Source: Sorghum bicolor
Lineage: Eukaryota; Streptophyta; Magnoliopsida; Poales; Poaceae
Assembly (NCBI RefSeq): GCF_000003195.3
Contig: NC_012873.2
Coordinates: 66,783,615-66,847,614, forward strand
Direction of reading: 5' to 3'
DNA length: 64,000 nt
The notes beneath the pieces are model-generated. The model was not told the origin of the DNA. It made no database searches and was given only the letters and a program-made list of their open reading frames with translations. Shown piece after piece: positions 12,701 through 25,383 of the stretch. A program made the position numbers and the translations under genes. Positions within the stretch are counted from its first letter, which is position 1; each line of letters opens with the position of its first letter.

Positions 12701-14249
12701 CATCAAACAAAAAGAGAACATTGGTAGGTATGGCAATATGCACAAGAATATTTATAGCAGAGGTCTGGCTTCTGCAAAATCACATTTTATCGTCCAATCC
12801 GCTTAAGTTCCTCCTATGCAACTTTGATGATTCCAAAAATAGAAGGTATAAGTGATACAAAGATTGCATATGTAAGTCTTTCCCTAATAGTAGCTCAGGG
12901 TGGTGTAAGATTCTAGGCTCCAAGTGTGATGACTAACAACAATCAGCAAAGGCGCTGGCAGATCGTGAATGACACACAGATGCCAGTAGAGACCAGAATG
13001 GAGCTTTTATGTATCTAGAAGCAATCAAAAAGAATCTTATCCAACGAAGGGAAATAAGAGCTGTGATATCGACTAAACTGTTGAAACCCACACGAACTGT
13101 AAACATTATGGTGGAATGGCGTAAGTCTAGATGCTGTTGATAAAATGTTACATTGTGAGCACAGGACTAAACTACAATTATGAGTTCCAATTTTCTCCAC
13201 ACACTGAAAGACACAGGCAATGTACAATGATTGTTGACCTGTGCAGATAGTCACATTTCACCTAAATATTCAAATAACCTTTCATTGGTTTAACTGGTTT
13301 ATATTTACTTGTAGAAATTTTACAGTGAGTGTCTGAGTGGTCACAAAAACTAGCAAGGAAGCATGTTATCAGGCCTTCAGGCTTCAAATATTTAGGTATT
13401 GCAGGCATACAGAAACTATAACTAAGAGCATAATATCATTCATTGCATAAAACACTCCAACAGCAAAAAAAAACCTTGGATGAGCAAGCACATTAAGCCA
13501 CCGATCATTAGCAATGAAATACCCATGAACCAGAACATTGGTTGTTCAAGTGATGGTCAGGCTAGGATTTACAATGCAATAGTGAAACCCCAAATTATCA
13601 GTACCATCTAGCTAGGCAATTCAGACCCATTGAAGTGTCCATATATCTCTGACTAGAGCAGTGAAGTACTAGGTGAATGTCAAATCTCTGAAACTGCATG
13701 CAGGTACCCTCCCCCTAACCCTCTAGCACGTAATACATCATTCAAAAACAATACTATGGATTTCAGAAGAAAAAAAGAGGCCTTCCAGATTGGATGAGAG
13801 TTGAACCTACTATGCTACAAACTTGTTGTTGGCACGAACTCCAAGTATGGCATTAATCTCAAACAAATATGATGAGTACTACACAACTGTCCAGTGAGAC
13901 GAGAAATGGTGGGGGTGGATGGGAGGGGGCAAGCGTCGAGCACCTGGCGCGCGAGCTTCCGGTACGCGGCCTTGATGTCCTTGTTACTCGCGGCGCGTGG
14001 CACGCCCAGCGTCGCGTAGTAGTCGGCCGACGCCCAGACCACCAGGCCCCCTCCGCGGCGCCGCCGCGGAGCCCGTCCGCAGCGGCGAGGCGCGGCGCAC
14101 GCCAGTGATTGGGCGCCACCGCCGCCGCTCCTTCCGTACGCGGCGAAGTGGGCCCCACGAGGAGCGAACGCGGCGGCGGTTGAGGCGCGGGAGGAGTAGG
14201 ATAGCGAGGTGTTCGAGGGCGCGAACGGGAGCATGGACGTGAGCGCCAT
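6217..14249 (-). CDS. DJA6: Chloroplast type-I DnaJ chaperone (DJA5/DJA6-like)
   Basis: Eleven exons on the minus strand: 14249-13944, 12387-12319, 11419-11327, 11136-11015, 10280-10085, 9331-9156, 8183-8054, 7548-7388, 7268-7174, 6984-6885 and 6262-6217. All phases agree and give 497 residues. Residues 1 to about 75 are a transit-peptide-like leader. The J domain follows ([21 protein letters not shown]), with the HPD motif at residues 104-106. A Gly/Phe region comes next, then four CxxCxGxG zinc-finger repeats from about residue 223 ([32 protein letters not shown]). The substrate-binding beta domains and an acidic C-terminal tail complete it. This is the full type-I Hsp40 layout, so it should stimulate plastid Hsp70. 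Arabidopsis DJA5/DJA6 have been linked to plastid iron-sulfur cluster assembly; that role is inferred here by family. Introns carry a MITE, microsatellites and a perfect hairpin. Confidence 0.93.
8345..8404. repeat. Perfect 25-bp inverted repeat (hairpin) in DnaJ intron
   Basis: Positions 8345-8369 and 8380-8404 are exact reverse complements separated by 10 nt, with weaker pairing continuing outward (GTTAT/ATAAC). The arm begins GGGGCATCAGTTAGGGGCCC. It lies in the intron between DnaJ exons 7 and 8. No clear target-site duplication was found. It may be a tiny fold-back element or a small-RNA precursor. Confidence 0.85.
9764..9797. repeat. GT/GC microsatellite
   Basis: A (GT)n tract runs into a (GC)n tract inside a DnaJ intron. 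A C-run at about 9672-9682 lies nearby. These are simple repeats, and open frames crossing them are artefacts. Confidence 0.8.
11837..12095. mobile_element. Stowaway MITE in DnaJ intron
   Basis: A 259-bp element has ends CTCCCTCCGTATAG and, read inward from the other side, CTCCCTCTGTGTAG. The inverted similarity continues for about 35 bp (ATTTAGAAGTCGTTT). It is flanked by TA on both sides (11835-11836 and 12096-12097). This is the diagnostic structure of Stowaway (Tc1/mariner-derived) MITEs. It lies in the intron between DnaJ exons 2 and 3. Confidence 0.88.
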
Positions 14250-17200
14250 GAGCGAACCTTCTGGGTTCTGGCGCCGCTGGTCGCTGGTCGGCTCGGGAGA
14301 TAATCGAGATGCATGGTCCGCGTCGCGCGAGCGGAGGGTAGTTCTAGGGATGGAAAGGAGAAGACACGTTGGATGGAACAGTATGGGCCCACCTGTCATT
14401 GTTACCTTGTTTGTGTTTAAAATTGCAGAATTTTGTTAAAGATTAGCGAATACGAAATAAAATGACCATGCTGGCTGTCAGTATATGAATTTACTGGATA
14501 ACATCGCAATCATCATGGGAATAATGCCGAGAAGATGAGAGAAATGTTAAAATGGAGTTTTCTTTGGCTTGATAAAAAATAAGGGAGATGTTAAAATGTC
14601 GGCTTTTTTATGGCTTCACTCATTATACCGTGTCTTTTCTCTTAGTTTACTTTTATCTTATCTTCGTCTTCCTTTTTTCCTTTCTCTTTCCCTTTTCATC
14701 TCGGCTCTCGCCTAGCCCCTTCCTCTCTAGACCCCCACCTCCTTATGATACCTCATCCCCCATCTTACATCCTGTGGAGATCATAATTATCATTGCTCAT
14801 TGCCGTGTTGCTTTTCTTTGTGCCACATGCATGCTTGCCTCGTGTTGCTCCTCATGCCTCAAGGCATCGTGCCACTACGAAGGCATGTCTTCGTAGTGGG
14901 TGATGTAGGTCGCTGCACTAAGGCCTTTGATGGTTTTGGGGAATCGAATAACAATAACAAGTTTGATAAATGTTGAGTAGTTGCTTTTTTTTAAACGTTG
15001 ACCTCACAGTAAAGCAAGACTCAATTGTATGGCGAACAAATGTGATATTCCATATGATTGAGATTATGATGAAATGGTGAGCCAAGGTACAAAAAGGAAA
15101 AACGACACAACCTTATGCAAACGTGCGGTGTACATGTATATATGGAGTATTATTAAAGCAAATGGATACAAATCAAGTTAGATATCAATACTGATATCAT
15201 TTTGCAAATAATGTTTAATATTGATTTGAAAACAAAACAATAAGGGCTTGATAGGGTGAAAGTAGCAAAGAGAGTGTTCAAAAGACCAAGCAAAAAGTGG
15301 AGGGCAAGTGACTACTTGGTGATCGAGGTACCATGACAAAGGTGAATAAGAGAGTAGTTACATTCAGTTGATGAACAAATTGAGTTACAAATGAGTCATA
15401 TTTTGCGGAGGATCAAATCATCGCTAAAACATATGAAGTGACTTGAAACCACTAGTTAAATGATATATGTTGAATCGGTTCAAGTCACATGCCCCCAAAT
15501 CATTTTGTTAAGACAAAAATTATTGCAATCCTCAAAAAGAAAAAAAAAGTGAAGAAATGGCATATGTGAAGACACAAAACTCACTCAAGTGGTTGAATTT
15601 CAATTCACTCTTGAACCTTAAGGTTGCAGGTACGAGAGGGAGAAAATCTAAATGGGATCTGGAGTTGTCTCCACGGGTTTCTAACTTCATGAGTTGATTA
15701 TTGCAATACCAATGTTATAGTATTGCATACTTGATCACCCAATTTTGGCAGCTCTCCAAAGTGTCCAATTTTATAAAATAAAAAAAACTAAGACTTATGG
15801 TGTTTTTCAATGACCCACACCGTCTTGTTGTACTTTGAAAGTTTCGAACATGTAAACTTGTTCATGGTCCAATGACTAGCAGGTATCAAAATCAAATTAC
15901 TTTCTTTTGATTCTCAAAATATAACAAGTAGTTTTGGTGTGGTGATGGTATTTATGTCCCCTAGACCTATCCTTTTGAGGGGTGTGAATCCTAGTGAGAT
16001 TAGACGTATCCTAAGCCTTGTGCCCTTGTGAAACCTTTCCTTAGGGGTCATCTCTTTGTGAGATTATATGATTCAAGTTAAATCCTAGCGTTTGATTTAG
16101 AGAAATCGAGTCAAAGAGTGAAAGAGAGCATATTAAAGTCTCGAGCACTTGTGACAAGTCAAGAATCTCATTAAGCATTTGTTATTCTCGTAGGTCAAGA
16201 CTGAATTAGGCATCATACGATGAGCTTCCAAACATGCAAAAGACCACCTATAAGTCTGCGAGGGCTTCGATCTTGCCTCCAAGAGAAAAAAAATCAAACT
16301 AGTGGATACATAATTTTTCATTGACTTTTTTACAAACTCGAATGCATCTTTATACGATTTAAAATCTTATCAAATATTTATCAGATTTTTATATTGACTA
16401 TATAAATGTTGAAATTATCTTTAAAATCATTTTAAGTCAGGCCAGGAAGGTATAAGATTTTTGGTTTCAAAAGTTTTGAGCAAGAAACTTATATCACAAG
16501 GATAGACCGATATTTCAAAGCTATTTTGGGAGTAAAATGGATTTTTCCCCTATTTAGGGAGTTTTTTTGAGGGAATATTTAGGGAGTTTATTAAAATGAA
16601 CTCTTTTATTATTCACGCTCATGGGCCATAGGCCATAGCCAGGGCAAGGCCCATCTGTCGCCATTCGCTCCTTTAAAGCCCAAGAGCTCAACGCCTTCGG
16701 CCTTTGGTATTGTCTCCGTGTTGCCTCTCCCTCGAGATCTCACCTCGCAAGTCCCTCGCCTTTCTCGTTTGCGGCGGCGGGCGGCGGCAGTTGTGGTGGT
16801 GCACGGTGCACCGGCTGTCGCGGCCCCGAGTGTGTGAGCGTAGGCGCCCACAGCGTATTCGGCTCCTGTAGTCCTGTTTCGGCTGCAACCCCTTCTCCCG
16901 AAATATGAATGGTACCACGTCGTCTTCAACCTTCTCCTTCCATAACTATCTTGTTGCATGCCCAAACGGCCAAACCCTAGCTCCCACCTGGAATCTAAAT
17001 GGCTTCAGTGTTACTGTTTCAACGATTCATTGCCTAATAGCTTGTTGGGCATTTCGCCCAGTCGAGGATCTTGGTTTTGGTGATTTATGCTTTGCGGTTA
17101 GTGGCTTAATGTGTAGCATCTTCTCACTTGCGCGTTCAGAATCCGAGTGTTTTATTTGAAGCTCGGGCTTTATAATCTGGTTTTTGTTCATGCAAAGACA

Positions 17201-18781
17201 TGGTACACAGAACGGCCGTGCCAGATCTACTTCTTTAAAGTTGGATGCTCCAGTGATGACCAAATTTACTTCCAATTTCGTTCCAATTCCTGAAAGCAGC
17301 CCCTGTGAGATGCTGCACACTATGTGGAGATGAAGAGACATCTGAGGAGCCGAGTTCCTTTTTTTTCAATAGATTAATGTCTGGGCTACTCTTGTTTGCC
17401 AGCTTCTTCTTTGCTGCACTGTTTCTGCTTAATTAAGGTTGAGTACTCCTGTGATGATTGAAATTGACCTCCTATATCGTTCCAATTCCTGAAAGCAGCG
17501 AGGTGCTGTTCATTGTGTGGAGATGAAGAGACATCTGAGGAGACTAGTTTGTCTTTCTTAATTGATATTTTTGGGGAAATATTTGTTTATCAGTTTCCAT
17601 CAAACTTTTTTTCACTTCAAACTATTTATGCACGTGAAGTTTGTTTTATTTTGAAACAATGCACAAACAGGTCTGAAGCATTGCTGCCTGTTTGCACAGT
17701 AGGAATTTCACAGGAAACAACAATTGCCTTTTGGTTTTCATGTGGGTGCTGTTTAAACTTTGCTTTGCTATTTGGGTGCATCGTTCAAAAATTACAGTAA
17801 TCAGGACTGCATGCATATTTCCCATTTGGATTATTCTTGTAGTTGTAGGACATCAGTAGAAACACCAGATGTTGAAAAGTTTGGTGGCATAGTACTATTT
17901 TCCATGTTTATATTTTGTAAGCTTCAATTCATCATTTGAGAAACCAGCAATTTCTGTATTGCAGATGAGGGCAGGAATATGATAAGCAAAGCAATTCATT
18001 GGAGGGCAGGTTGTGATGCAAGGTACAAAGATATACCTGAAGCCGGAAACCATAATGCCTGACCCTGCTTACTTGATCTCAATTATGGTCCACTAGAGTA
18101 CTAGTCCTGGTTCAATGTACTGTGTTGCTATAAGTTCATGCTGTGCAATTGTTGCAAGGAGTGATGTGAATCACAGATACTTTCGGGAAGTTGGAAGAGC
18201 TTGATTTCAGGGTATGTTTAATTCCTTCTTAGTAGCAGAACCTTGATTCTGTCATAGTGTCATCTTCTTTATAATTATCAATAATAAATTATACTTAATT
18301 GTGGTGTAGAAATATTATTTCCCTTTTTCTGTTTATAACTGCATTATGTTTTGTTTCTCTGCTTACATGAGATTTAGGAAAGCTGCAACATGGAAACCAA
18401 TGGACTACTGATTCTGACCTTAGCATCGTATAGGCTGTAAAAGATAGGCTTTGGGTAACCAATGGACTACTGAATCTGACCTTAGCATCGTATAGACTCT
18501 GAAAAAGATAGGCTTGGGTCCTCAAGTTCAGTGGCTAATCAATAATCAGTTGTCAAAAATACCTATTTGTCATCATTTGATTGCAATATCTATTGATGAT
18601 CATTTCTTGCATTCTGTAATCTTGCATTACCTACCATACTTCTTGGATCCTATATGAGTACATTGCATGAACCTGTTACTGGCTTACTGCACATTCCTTC
18701 CGAAACTATATTTTGTTGTCCCAGATAGGAACTTATACAGTCTTAAACTCTTAATGCAGGGTGGAGCGCTGAGCTAGCATT
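14250..18781. other. Gene-poor intergenic region
   Basis: About 4.5 kb without a splice-consistent gene. A more GC-rich patch at about 16600-16900 has long open frames on both strands but no recognisable protein. A short direct duplication is seen at about 17270-17350 and 17480-17540 (shared 'ttccaattcctgaaagcagc' and 'tggagatgaagagacatctg'). A second occurs at about 18397-18435 and 18458-18497 (shared 'accaatggactactga'). A transcribed non-coding locus or an old pseudogene 5' part is possible but not shown. Confidence 0.5.
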
Positions 18782-19155
18782 AATCATGACCATCCAAGGG
18801 TTATACCTCAGCAACTCGTCAGCAAGCAGCCTCAGCCAATGCAAGGCAATCAGCAAGAGGCTCCAGCATTGAAATATACAGTTCTAACAGCACTGGATAT
18901 ACTGTATCATTCAATGGATGCCCTGATGATGGGACATGAGACCTGGACCATTTTAGGAACCAGCTAAAGTCTGGACAAGCTCCACCTACAAGTGACTCCT
19001 CATATAACTAGCCTGTGGCACCGCCATATTATCAGGATCGGCAAATCAGATGGCAGCAGTCAGAAGAAAAGGTTCATCAGCTCATCCCACATCAGCAGAC
19101 AGCAGTCATGACTCATGATCCTCCTGTGCAGCCAATGGCTATAACCCAGTCTAAA
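18782..19155 (+). pseudogene. Decayed Gln/Pro-rich protein exon, family unknown
   Basis: The plus strand reads as a clear protein remnant broken by one frameshift and two stops. It runs HPRVIPQQLVSKQPQPMQGN, then after a frame change IEIYSSNSTGYTVSFNGCPD and DGT, then TGA, DLDHFRNQLKSGQAPP, TAG, and PVAPPYYQDRQIRWQQSEEK through to HDPPVQPMAITQSK. The two stops are one change from Trp (TGG) and Gln (CAG). The Gln/Pro-rich composition suggests a former disordered region of a regulatory protein. I do not recognise the parent. Confidence 0.55.
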
Positions 19156-19887
19156 GTCTTAAAACTAAACTACTGGCCTTCCCTCATCAGCTAAAATCAT
19201 TCCCTATTTTTGATCTCAAAAGAAGTATCCCAATTTTTTTTCACTATAATAATTTTAAGATTGTATTGTATTCTGTATATCATGTATTTATGTTCTTGAG
19301 CTCTTCTGGATCAGTTAGGCCCTATGATCTCACCTCAGAATATTATATTTTGCTAAAGGTTCAGAGCTGAGTATATAATTCTATTCAATTATGCCGTATT
19401 CTTTTCGATCAATTAAAGATATACTGATGCTATATCATAAAAAAAATGAAATTCAAACACGCGGGAGAAATTTTCTTATAGGATCACGGATCGTACCAGG
19501 CTTGCTATGTAAGCTCTAAGGATTAGAGATTGGTAGGCGAGGTAGCGAGAGTGGCGAGTTGGCGCCATGATCGCGGCGCAAGGAGGAAGAAGGAGAAGGC
19601 GATTAGCTGACAACAAATAAGTTGTTTTCTGCTTAATTTTCCACAAACACCGATACCTTCTAATTTCTATTTGAGAACTAATATCCTATTCTTAGGAAAT
19701 AACTATAAATAGAAAATCTTAGGTAATTAATCCCACGCCTGGGCTGCATGCCCCCTAAAAAATGGCACCTTGGGCCACTAATGGGCCTGCGTCTAGTGTA
19801 ATGGGCACCGGTCATAACATTTTCCCTCAGCACACATAATTTTTTTTAGAACTTTATTCTTCGTGTGTTATATATACACGCGTCACT

Positions 19888-19893
<6 letters not shown>
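19156..19893. other. Intergenic, upstream of RNR1
   Basis: No gene is seen. At about 19459-19474 the sequence CGCGGGAGAAATTTT resembles the GC-rich box just upstream of RNR1 (20271-20285), so part of an old promoter may be duplicated here. Confidence 0.4.

Positions 19894-19961
<68 letters not shown>
19894..19961. repeat. (TA)n microsatellite, first array
   Basis: About 33 uninterrupted TA units. The left flank contains ACGCGTCAC at 19878-19886, which recurs as ACGCGTCAT to the right of the second array. Confidence 0.95.
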
Positions 19962-19963
<2 letters not shown>

Positions 19964-20149
19964 TACATCCTAGGTGTAGAATACTATTATACACCAAACT
20001 ATTGTACTGAACAAAATTTAGTATTGTTAAGTACTTGTGTTTCAGTATTTTAGGGTCCTAGGTGTAGTCATAAACGATACTAAACGTTGTTCAGTATTGC
20101 TCAATATTTTTTCTACTCAAATTTAACTTGCGGTGTAGAATATTAAGTG

Positions 20150-20153
<4 letters not shown>

Positions 20154-20218
<65 letters not shown>
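20154..20218. repeat. (TA)n microsatellite, second array
   Basis: About 32 TA units. The 190-bp segment between the two arrays starts with TCCTAGGTGTAGAATA and contains a related TCCTAGGTGTAGTCATA, so it may be a small mobile or duplicated unit. The array ends about 320 bp before the RNR1 start codon. Confidence 0.95.
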
Positions 20219-20219
<1 letters not shown>

Positions 20220-20271
20220 GCGTCATCACCCACCCACCAAGGCGCCAACCTTGCCCAATTTCGCTCGAAAC

Positions 20272-20300
20272 GCGCGGGAGAAATTTCCCCTCTCCCGCGC
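20272..20300. promoter_or_regulatory. GC-rich palindrome in RNR1 promoter
   Basis: GCGCGGGAG (20272-20280) and CTCCCGCGC (20292-20300) form perfect 9-bp inverted arms around an 11-nt centre, 240 bp before the RNR1 ATG. RNR genes are S-phase regulated by E2F-type factors. The box resembles but does not exactly match the E2F consensus, so its role is only inferred. Confidence 0.4.
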
Positions 20301-20540
20301 TTCAGGGCGGTTCTACTTTCTCCCATACATCATTTCACGTCCTTGTCATCTAATCACGTCGCGATCACCGATTTCTCGAAGCATTTAAACCTCTCGCTGC
20401 CCCTTTCTCCGTTGCTCTCCCCAATCCTTAACGATCCCGACTCCCGAGGCCATCACCGCCGCGCTGTTGGGTCGGGCGCCCCCGCCCCACGGTGTGTTCG
20501 ACGGAAAGCCCGAGAGGCCCGGCGCCGGCGGCAAAGCAAG

Positions 20541-23500
20541 ATGTACGTGGTGAAGCGCGACGGCCGGCAGGAGTCGGTCCACTTCGACAAGATCACCGCG
20601 CGGCTCACGAGGCTTAGCTACGGCCTCAGCGCGGAGCACTGCGACCCCGTCCTTGTCGCCCAGAAGGTCTGCGCCGGCGTCTACAAGGGCATCACCACCG
20701 GCGAGATTGGTGAGCTCGCCGCCGAGACCGCCGCCGCCATGACCACCTCGCATCCCGACTACGCATCGGTGACTGCTCTGCTCCCCGACCCTCCCAGGCC
20801 TCCAAAATAATTGATCCGTCTGCGGGATGTTTCCGTCTGCTGCTCGAGCGACTCGACTGCACAGTTCTTGACTGCTTTTTTGCGTTTTTCTTTTATTGAT
20901 TGAAGCTGGCGGCGAGGATCGCGGTCTCCAATCTGCACAAGAACACCATGACGTCCTTTTCAGCGACGTACGTGGTGTGTTGTTTTTGTCTGCTCCAGGG
21001 GGGAGTTTGATTACCCGTTTTGTGATCTGGTTCTCTTGTCCTGTGTATGCAGGGTAAAGGCTCTCTATACGCATTATGACGAGAGGTCTGGTTTGATGGC
21101 TCCCCTGATTGCTGATGATGTCTTCACGATCATTATGAAGGTGTGATGCACAGGCTAAGTGACTAAGTAACAGTGTATTTTAGGAGAACATGAGTTATGC
21201 TTTTTGGTGTTTATATAGCTTGTGTTACAAGAGTGTAGTATTTAACATCCAATATGGTTCTTTCACTTCTTTGGTAATTTCATGCTATAAACAGGTCATG
21301 AAAGAGACTAAATACAAACTGAAATTATTGGCAGCTATCATTTACATTGGCACATATGTGTACTTACTCTATTTCTTACTAATTCACATACAGAGCACTC
21401 AACTTTGAATTCTGCATCATTTTCAGAATACTGCTCGCTTGGAGTGTGAGATAAATTATGACCGAGATTTCGACTATGATTATTTTGGTTTTAAGACTCT
21501 TCAGAGGTCCTATCTGTTGAAAATTGGTGGAAAGGTCGCGGAAAGGCCGCAACATATGTTGATGAGAGTTTCTGTCGGCATACATAAGGATGATATTGAA
21601 TCTGCTATCAAAACATACCACATGATGTCTCAACGCTGGTTTACTCATGCTTCCCCAACCCTGTTCAACGCTGGCACTCCAAGGCCGCAAGTACTGCTAC
21701 TTTCTAAGAAAATAGTGTACATTGTGCATTATTAGTTGTTAAACTGTACCTTTAATCTCATCCTTTTATTTATTGTTATGCAGTTAAGTAGCTGCTTCCT
21801 TATCTGCATGAAAGATGATAGTATTGAAGGAATTTATGATACTCTCTCAGAATGTGCTGCCATAAGCAAATCTGCTGGAGGAATTGGTGTCTCAATTCAC
21901 AATATTCGAGCTACTGGGAGTTATATTCGAGGAACAAATGGAACTTCTAATGGAATTGTTCCTATGCTACGTGTTTTCAATGATACTGCCCGTTATGTTG
22001 ATCAAGGCGGAGGCAAGAGAAAAGGTAAGTAGCATCAATAAGTTAGACTGGACCCTATTTCCATGGTTGTCGAGGATTTCTGACAGGTGCCTTACATTTA
22101 GGTGCATTTGCTGTTTATTTGGAGCCTTGGCATCCTGATATCTTTGAGTTCCTTGATCTAAAAAAGAACCATGGAAAGGTAAAGCTTTCTTGAACAATAA
22201 CACACATTCAAAAAATAATCAGCTGTGATTGAAAACTTTTTGGCACTTGATTATTATCTTCATACTGTACTGTATAGGGAATGTTCTTTGAATGCTTGGC
22301 ATCCGTGAAAACTTTCTTGTTGTGTGCAATTTTTAGGAGGAGAATCGTGCAAGGGATCTTTTCTATGCTTTGTGGGTTCCTGATCTATTTATGGAAAGGG
22401 TACAACATAATGAACAGTGGTCACTATTTTGCCCCAGTGAAGCTCCTGGTCTGGCTGATTGCTGGGGTGATGAGTTTCAGAATCTGTACCAGAAATATGA
22501 AAGAGAAGTAAGCTGGATGCTGGACCTGGATATACAAGTTTTTCATCTCGATATATTTGATGACTCAGCTATGTGATTTCAGGGCAAGGCAAAGAAAGTG
22601 GTTGCAGCGCAGGCCCTCTGGTTCGATATTTTAAAGGCACAGATAGAAACTGGAACTCCCTATATGCTTTACAAGGTATTTATTTGATTATTTCGTAAGG
22701 ATGCAACTGCTTTGCATGTTTTCCTCTAAATAGGCCATTCTTTTACAACATGTGCCTGTTCTTACTTAACACCCGAAGGTCTGGTTCTAAAATATGATGA
22801 TGTGCAGGATGCTTGCAACAGAAAAAGTAACCAACAAAATCTTGGCACAATTAAGTCCTCCAACTTGTGTACTGAGATAATTGAGTATACAAGTCCTTCT
22901 GAAACTGCTGTGTGCAATCTTGCGTCAATTGCTTTACCACGTTTTGTGAGGGAAAAGGTACATGCCAACTTTTTTTTCCAATAAATTTGGTTAGTTGTAA
23001 TCAGCGTACCTTACACTTTGCACATACTTCAGGGTGTTCCTATAGAATCTCATCCAGCTAAGCTTGTTGGTAGCAGCGGATCGAAAAATAGATACTTTGA
23101 CTTTGATAAATTAGCTGAGGTTTGTCTATCTCATATTTCATAAGATGCATACTCTGCCTTACCAGTCTGAATAATACTTACATAATGTTGGCTATGACAG
23201 ATTACTTCAATTGTTACATGTAATCTCAACAAAATCATTGATATTAGCTATTATCCCATTGAGAATGCAAGGAGGTCAAATATGAGGCATAGACCAATTG
23301 GGATAGGCGTTCAAGGCTTGGCAGATACTTTTATTCTACTTGGAATGCCATTTGATTCACCAGAGGTAAACTTTGCAAGCTGGAAAGTGTGGTTATGCAA
23401 CGTTGTATTTTGCTGATAGACTTGATATGTAATAATGAAATTTATGTAATATAATGAAATTTTGTTCCAGGCCCAGCAGTTAAATAAAGATATTTTTGAA

Positions 23501-24973
23501 ACTATTTATTATCACTCGTTGAAAGCTTCTGCTGAACTTGCTGCAAAAGAAGGCCCTTATGAAACATATGCTGGGAGCCCTGTCAGCAAGGTTCGTCCAT
23601 GATATTGTTTATAAGAATGTCCAATGTTTATATTGAATATCATGTTTGATTGTGTTGAGCTATTTCCTTCTCACATAAAACAGTTGGTGGTAGAAATTTC
23701 CAAAATTTAAGAGTGCTCATTGGTCGGGAAATAATGATTATGATATCCATTTTTTATTGGTTTATCATTTTCTTATTAGGCTGTACATCATCCTTATGCT
23801 CCTTGAAACTGTTCTCATTTAGGGAAGAAACTATTAACCTGTGGTCTAGTTGATATTTTTAGGAATGCCTGTTCTCAGTAGACCTCTTTACTTCTGCAGG
23901 GCATTCTTCAACCTGATATGTGGAATGTAGTGCCATCTAGTAGGTGGAACTGGTCAGCAATAAGGGAAATGATTTCTCAGGTGGGATTGAGGAACTCTCT
24001 TCTTGTTGCTCCTATGCCAACTGCTTCCACTAGTCAAATTCTTGGCAACAATGAGTGCTTTGAACCATACACCTCAAATATATACAGTCGACGAGTTTTG
24101 AGGTTAGCATATTTGCTTATTTTAGTTTTGATGTTCTAACATGTGGTGTTCCCTAATTAATTTCCTTTTTTCAGCGGTGAATTTGTTGTAGTAAATAAGC
24201 ATCTTCTCCATGATTTGAGTGAGATGGGTGTCTGGTCTCCTGTTCTAAAGAACAAGATTATCTATGAGGATGGTTCTGTCCAAAAAATTACCGAAGTTCC
24301 AGATGATCTAAAAGCAATTTACAAGTATGTGCATCTTAGCTATGAGTTCCACAAGATTCAAACTATCGGTCATGTTTGTTCCAGCTGTTCATTAATTAAT
24401 CATTACACAGGACTGTTTGGGAGATCAAGCAGAAAACTATTGTTGACATGGCCATTGACCGTGGTTGCTATATCGATCAGAGCCAGAGCCTTAATATCCA
24501 CATGGAACAACCAAACTCTGGGAAGCTAACTTCATTGCACTTCCATGGTTGGTCAAAGGTAACTCTTAATCCAACACTATTTGATCTTCGTCTTTTTTGT
24601 TCTGAGACAGGAGTGACTTTTTTAGTTTATTTGAGTTGGAGTGGCCAAGGAAAACACTGATAATTATTTCTTCTGTTGTTGGATACCAGGGCCTCAAAAC
24701 AGGGATGTATTACTTAAGAACTCGAGCTGCTGCTGATGCAATCAAGTTTACAGTTGATACTACTCTTCTCAAGGTGATCACGTTTGGAGATTGTGCTCTA
24801 GTCTGATGGATTATATATTTTTGATTAATAGTCAACCTGCACGATCCTTATCATGAAAAATGCATTTGTAGGATAAGCAGCCGACTTCAGAAGAAGAGGA
24901 TGCCCAGGTTAAAATGGCACAAGTGGCCTGTTCCTTGAACAACCGGGAGGAGTGCTTAGCATGTGGAAGTTAG
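20541..24973 (+). CDS. RNR1: Ribonucleoside-diphosphate reductase large subunit (R1)
   Basis: Seventeen exons: 20541-20768, 20906-20967, 21053-21140, 21427-21690, 21784-22024, 22102-22178, 22337-22507, 22583-22675, 22808-22957, 23033-23119, 23201-23365, 23471-23590, 23900-24102, 24175-24324, 24411-24558, 24690-24773 and 24872-24973. All phases fit, giving 810 residues, the usual plant length. The protein opens with an ATP-cone ([20 protein letters not shown]). The catalytic residues fall exactly at the class Ia positions: Cys218 (LSSCF), Asn427-Cys429-Glu431 (NLCTE), Cys444 (AVCNLAS) and the C-terminal CLACGS redox pair. R1 reduces NDPs to dNDPs with the R2 subunit, supplying dNTPs for nuclear and plastid DNA. 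The rice orthologue is the VIRESCENT3 gene. No disruption is seen. Confidence 0.97.
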
Positions 24974-25383
24974 ATTCATCTGAATTGCAGATCGTGCTAC
25001 TAGTTCCATATATATAGCATTAAATTACAACAAAGGTTCCCTGCCTGTGTATGAACTTCGATTTGTGAGAAGAACCAAGCAAAGCCTTGTTTGCAGAACT
25101 TTAGCGTGGAATTGTACTCATGCTTAGGCTATTGTAAATATATATGTTATATGTATCTATCTACTATATATATTCAAGTGTGGTGTACAAGTTCCGTTGA
25201 CAATTAACGCATAAATTAAATTTAAATATGTAAGCCAAACAAATACCGGTAGTGGCTTCCTGAAAGCAGAGTTGCAACTAGATATATATGTCAAGCAGAT
25301 TGCAGTTAGACAATGTCTGCTTGAAAACCAAACGGTAAAGATGATCTTCCAAGATAAAACCGGTTTGCCGTAGATAAATTACA
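24974..25383. other. RNR1 3' flank
   Basis: The RNR1 3' UTR and a short AT-rich spacer before the F-box remnant. Nothing else recognised. Confidence 0.5.

Noticed and set aside
13859..14392. Alternative frames over DnaJ exon 1
   Set aside because: Shadows of the GC-rich transit-peptide/J-domain exon; only the chosen frame joins the HPD exon in phase.
19865..20353. Open frames made of alternating Tyr-Ile codons on both strands
   Set aside because: They are simply the TA microsatellites read as codons.
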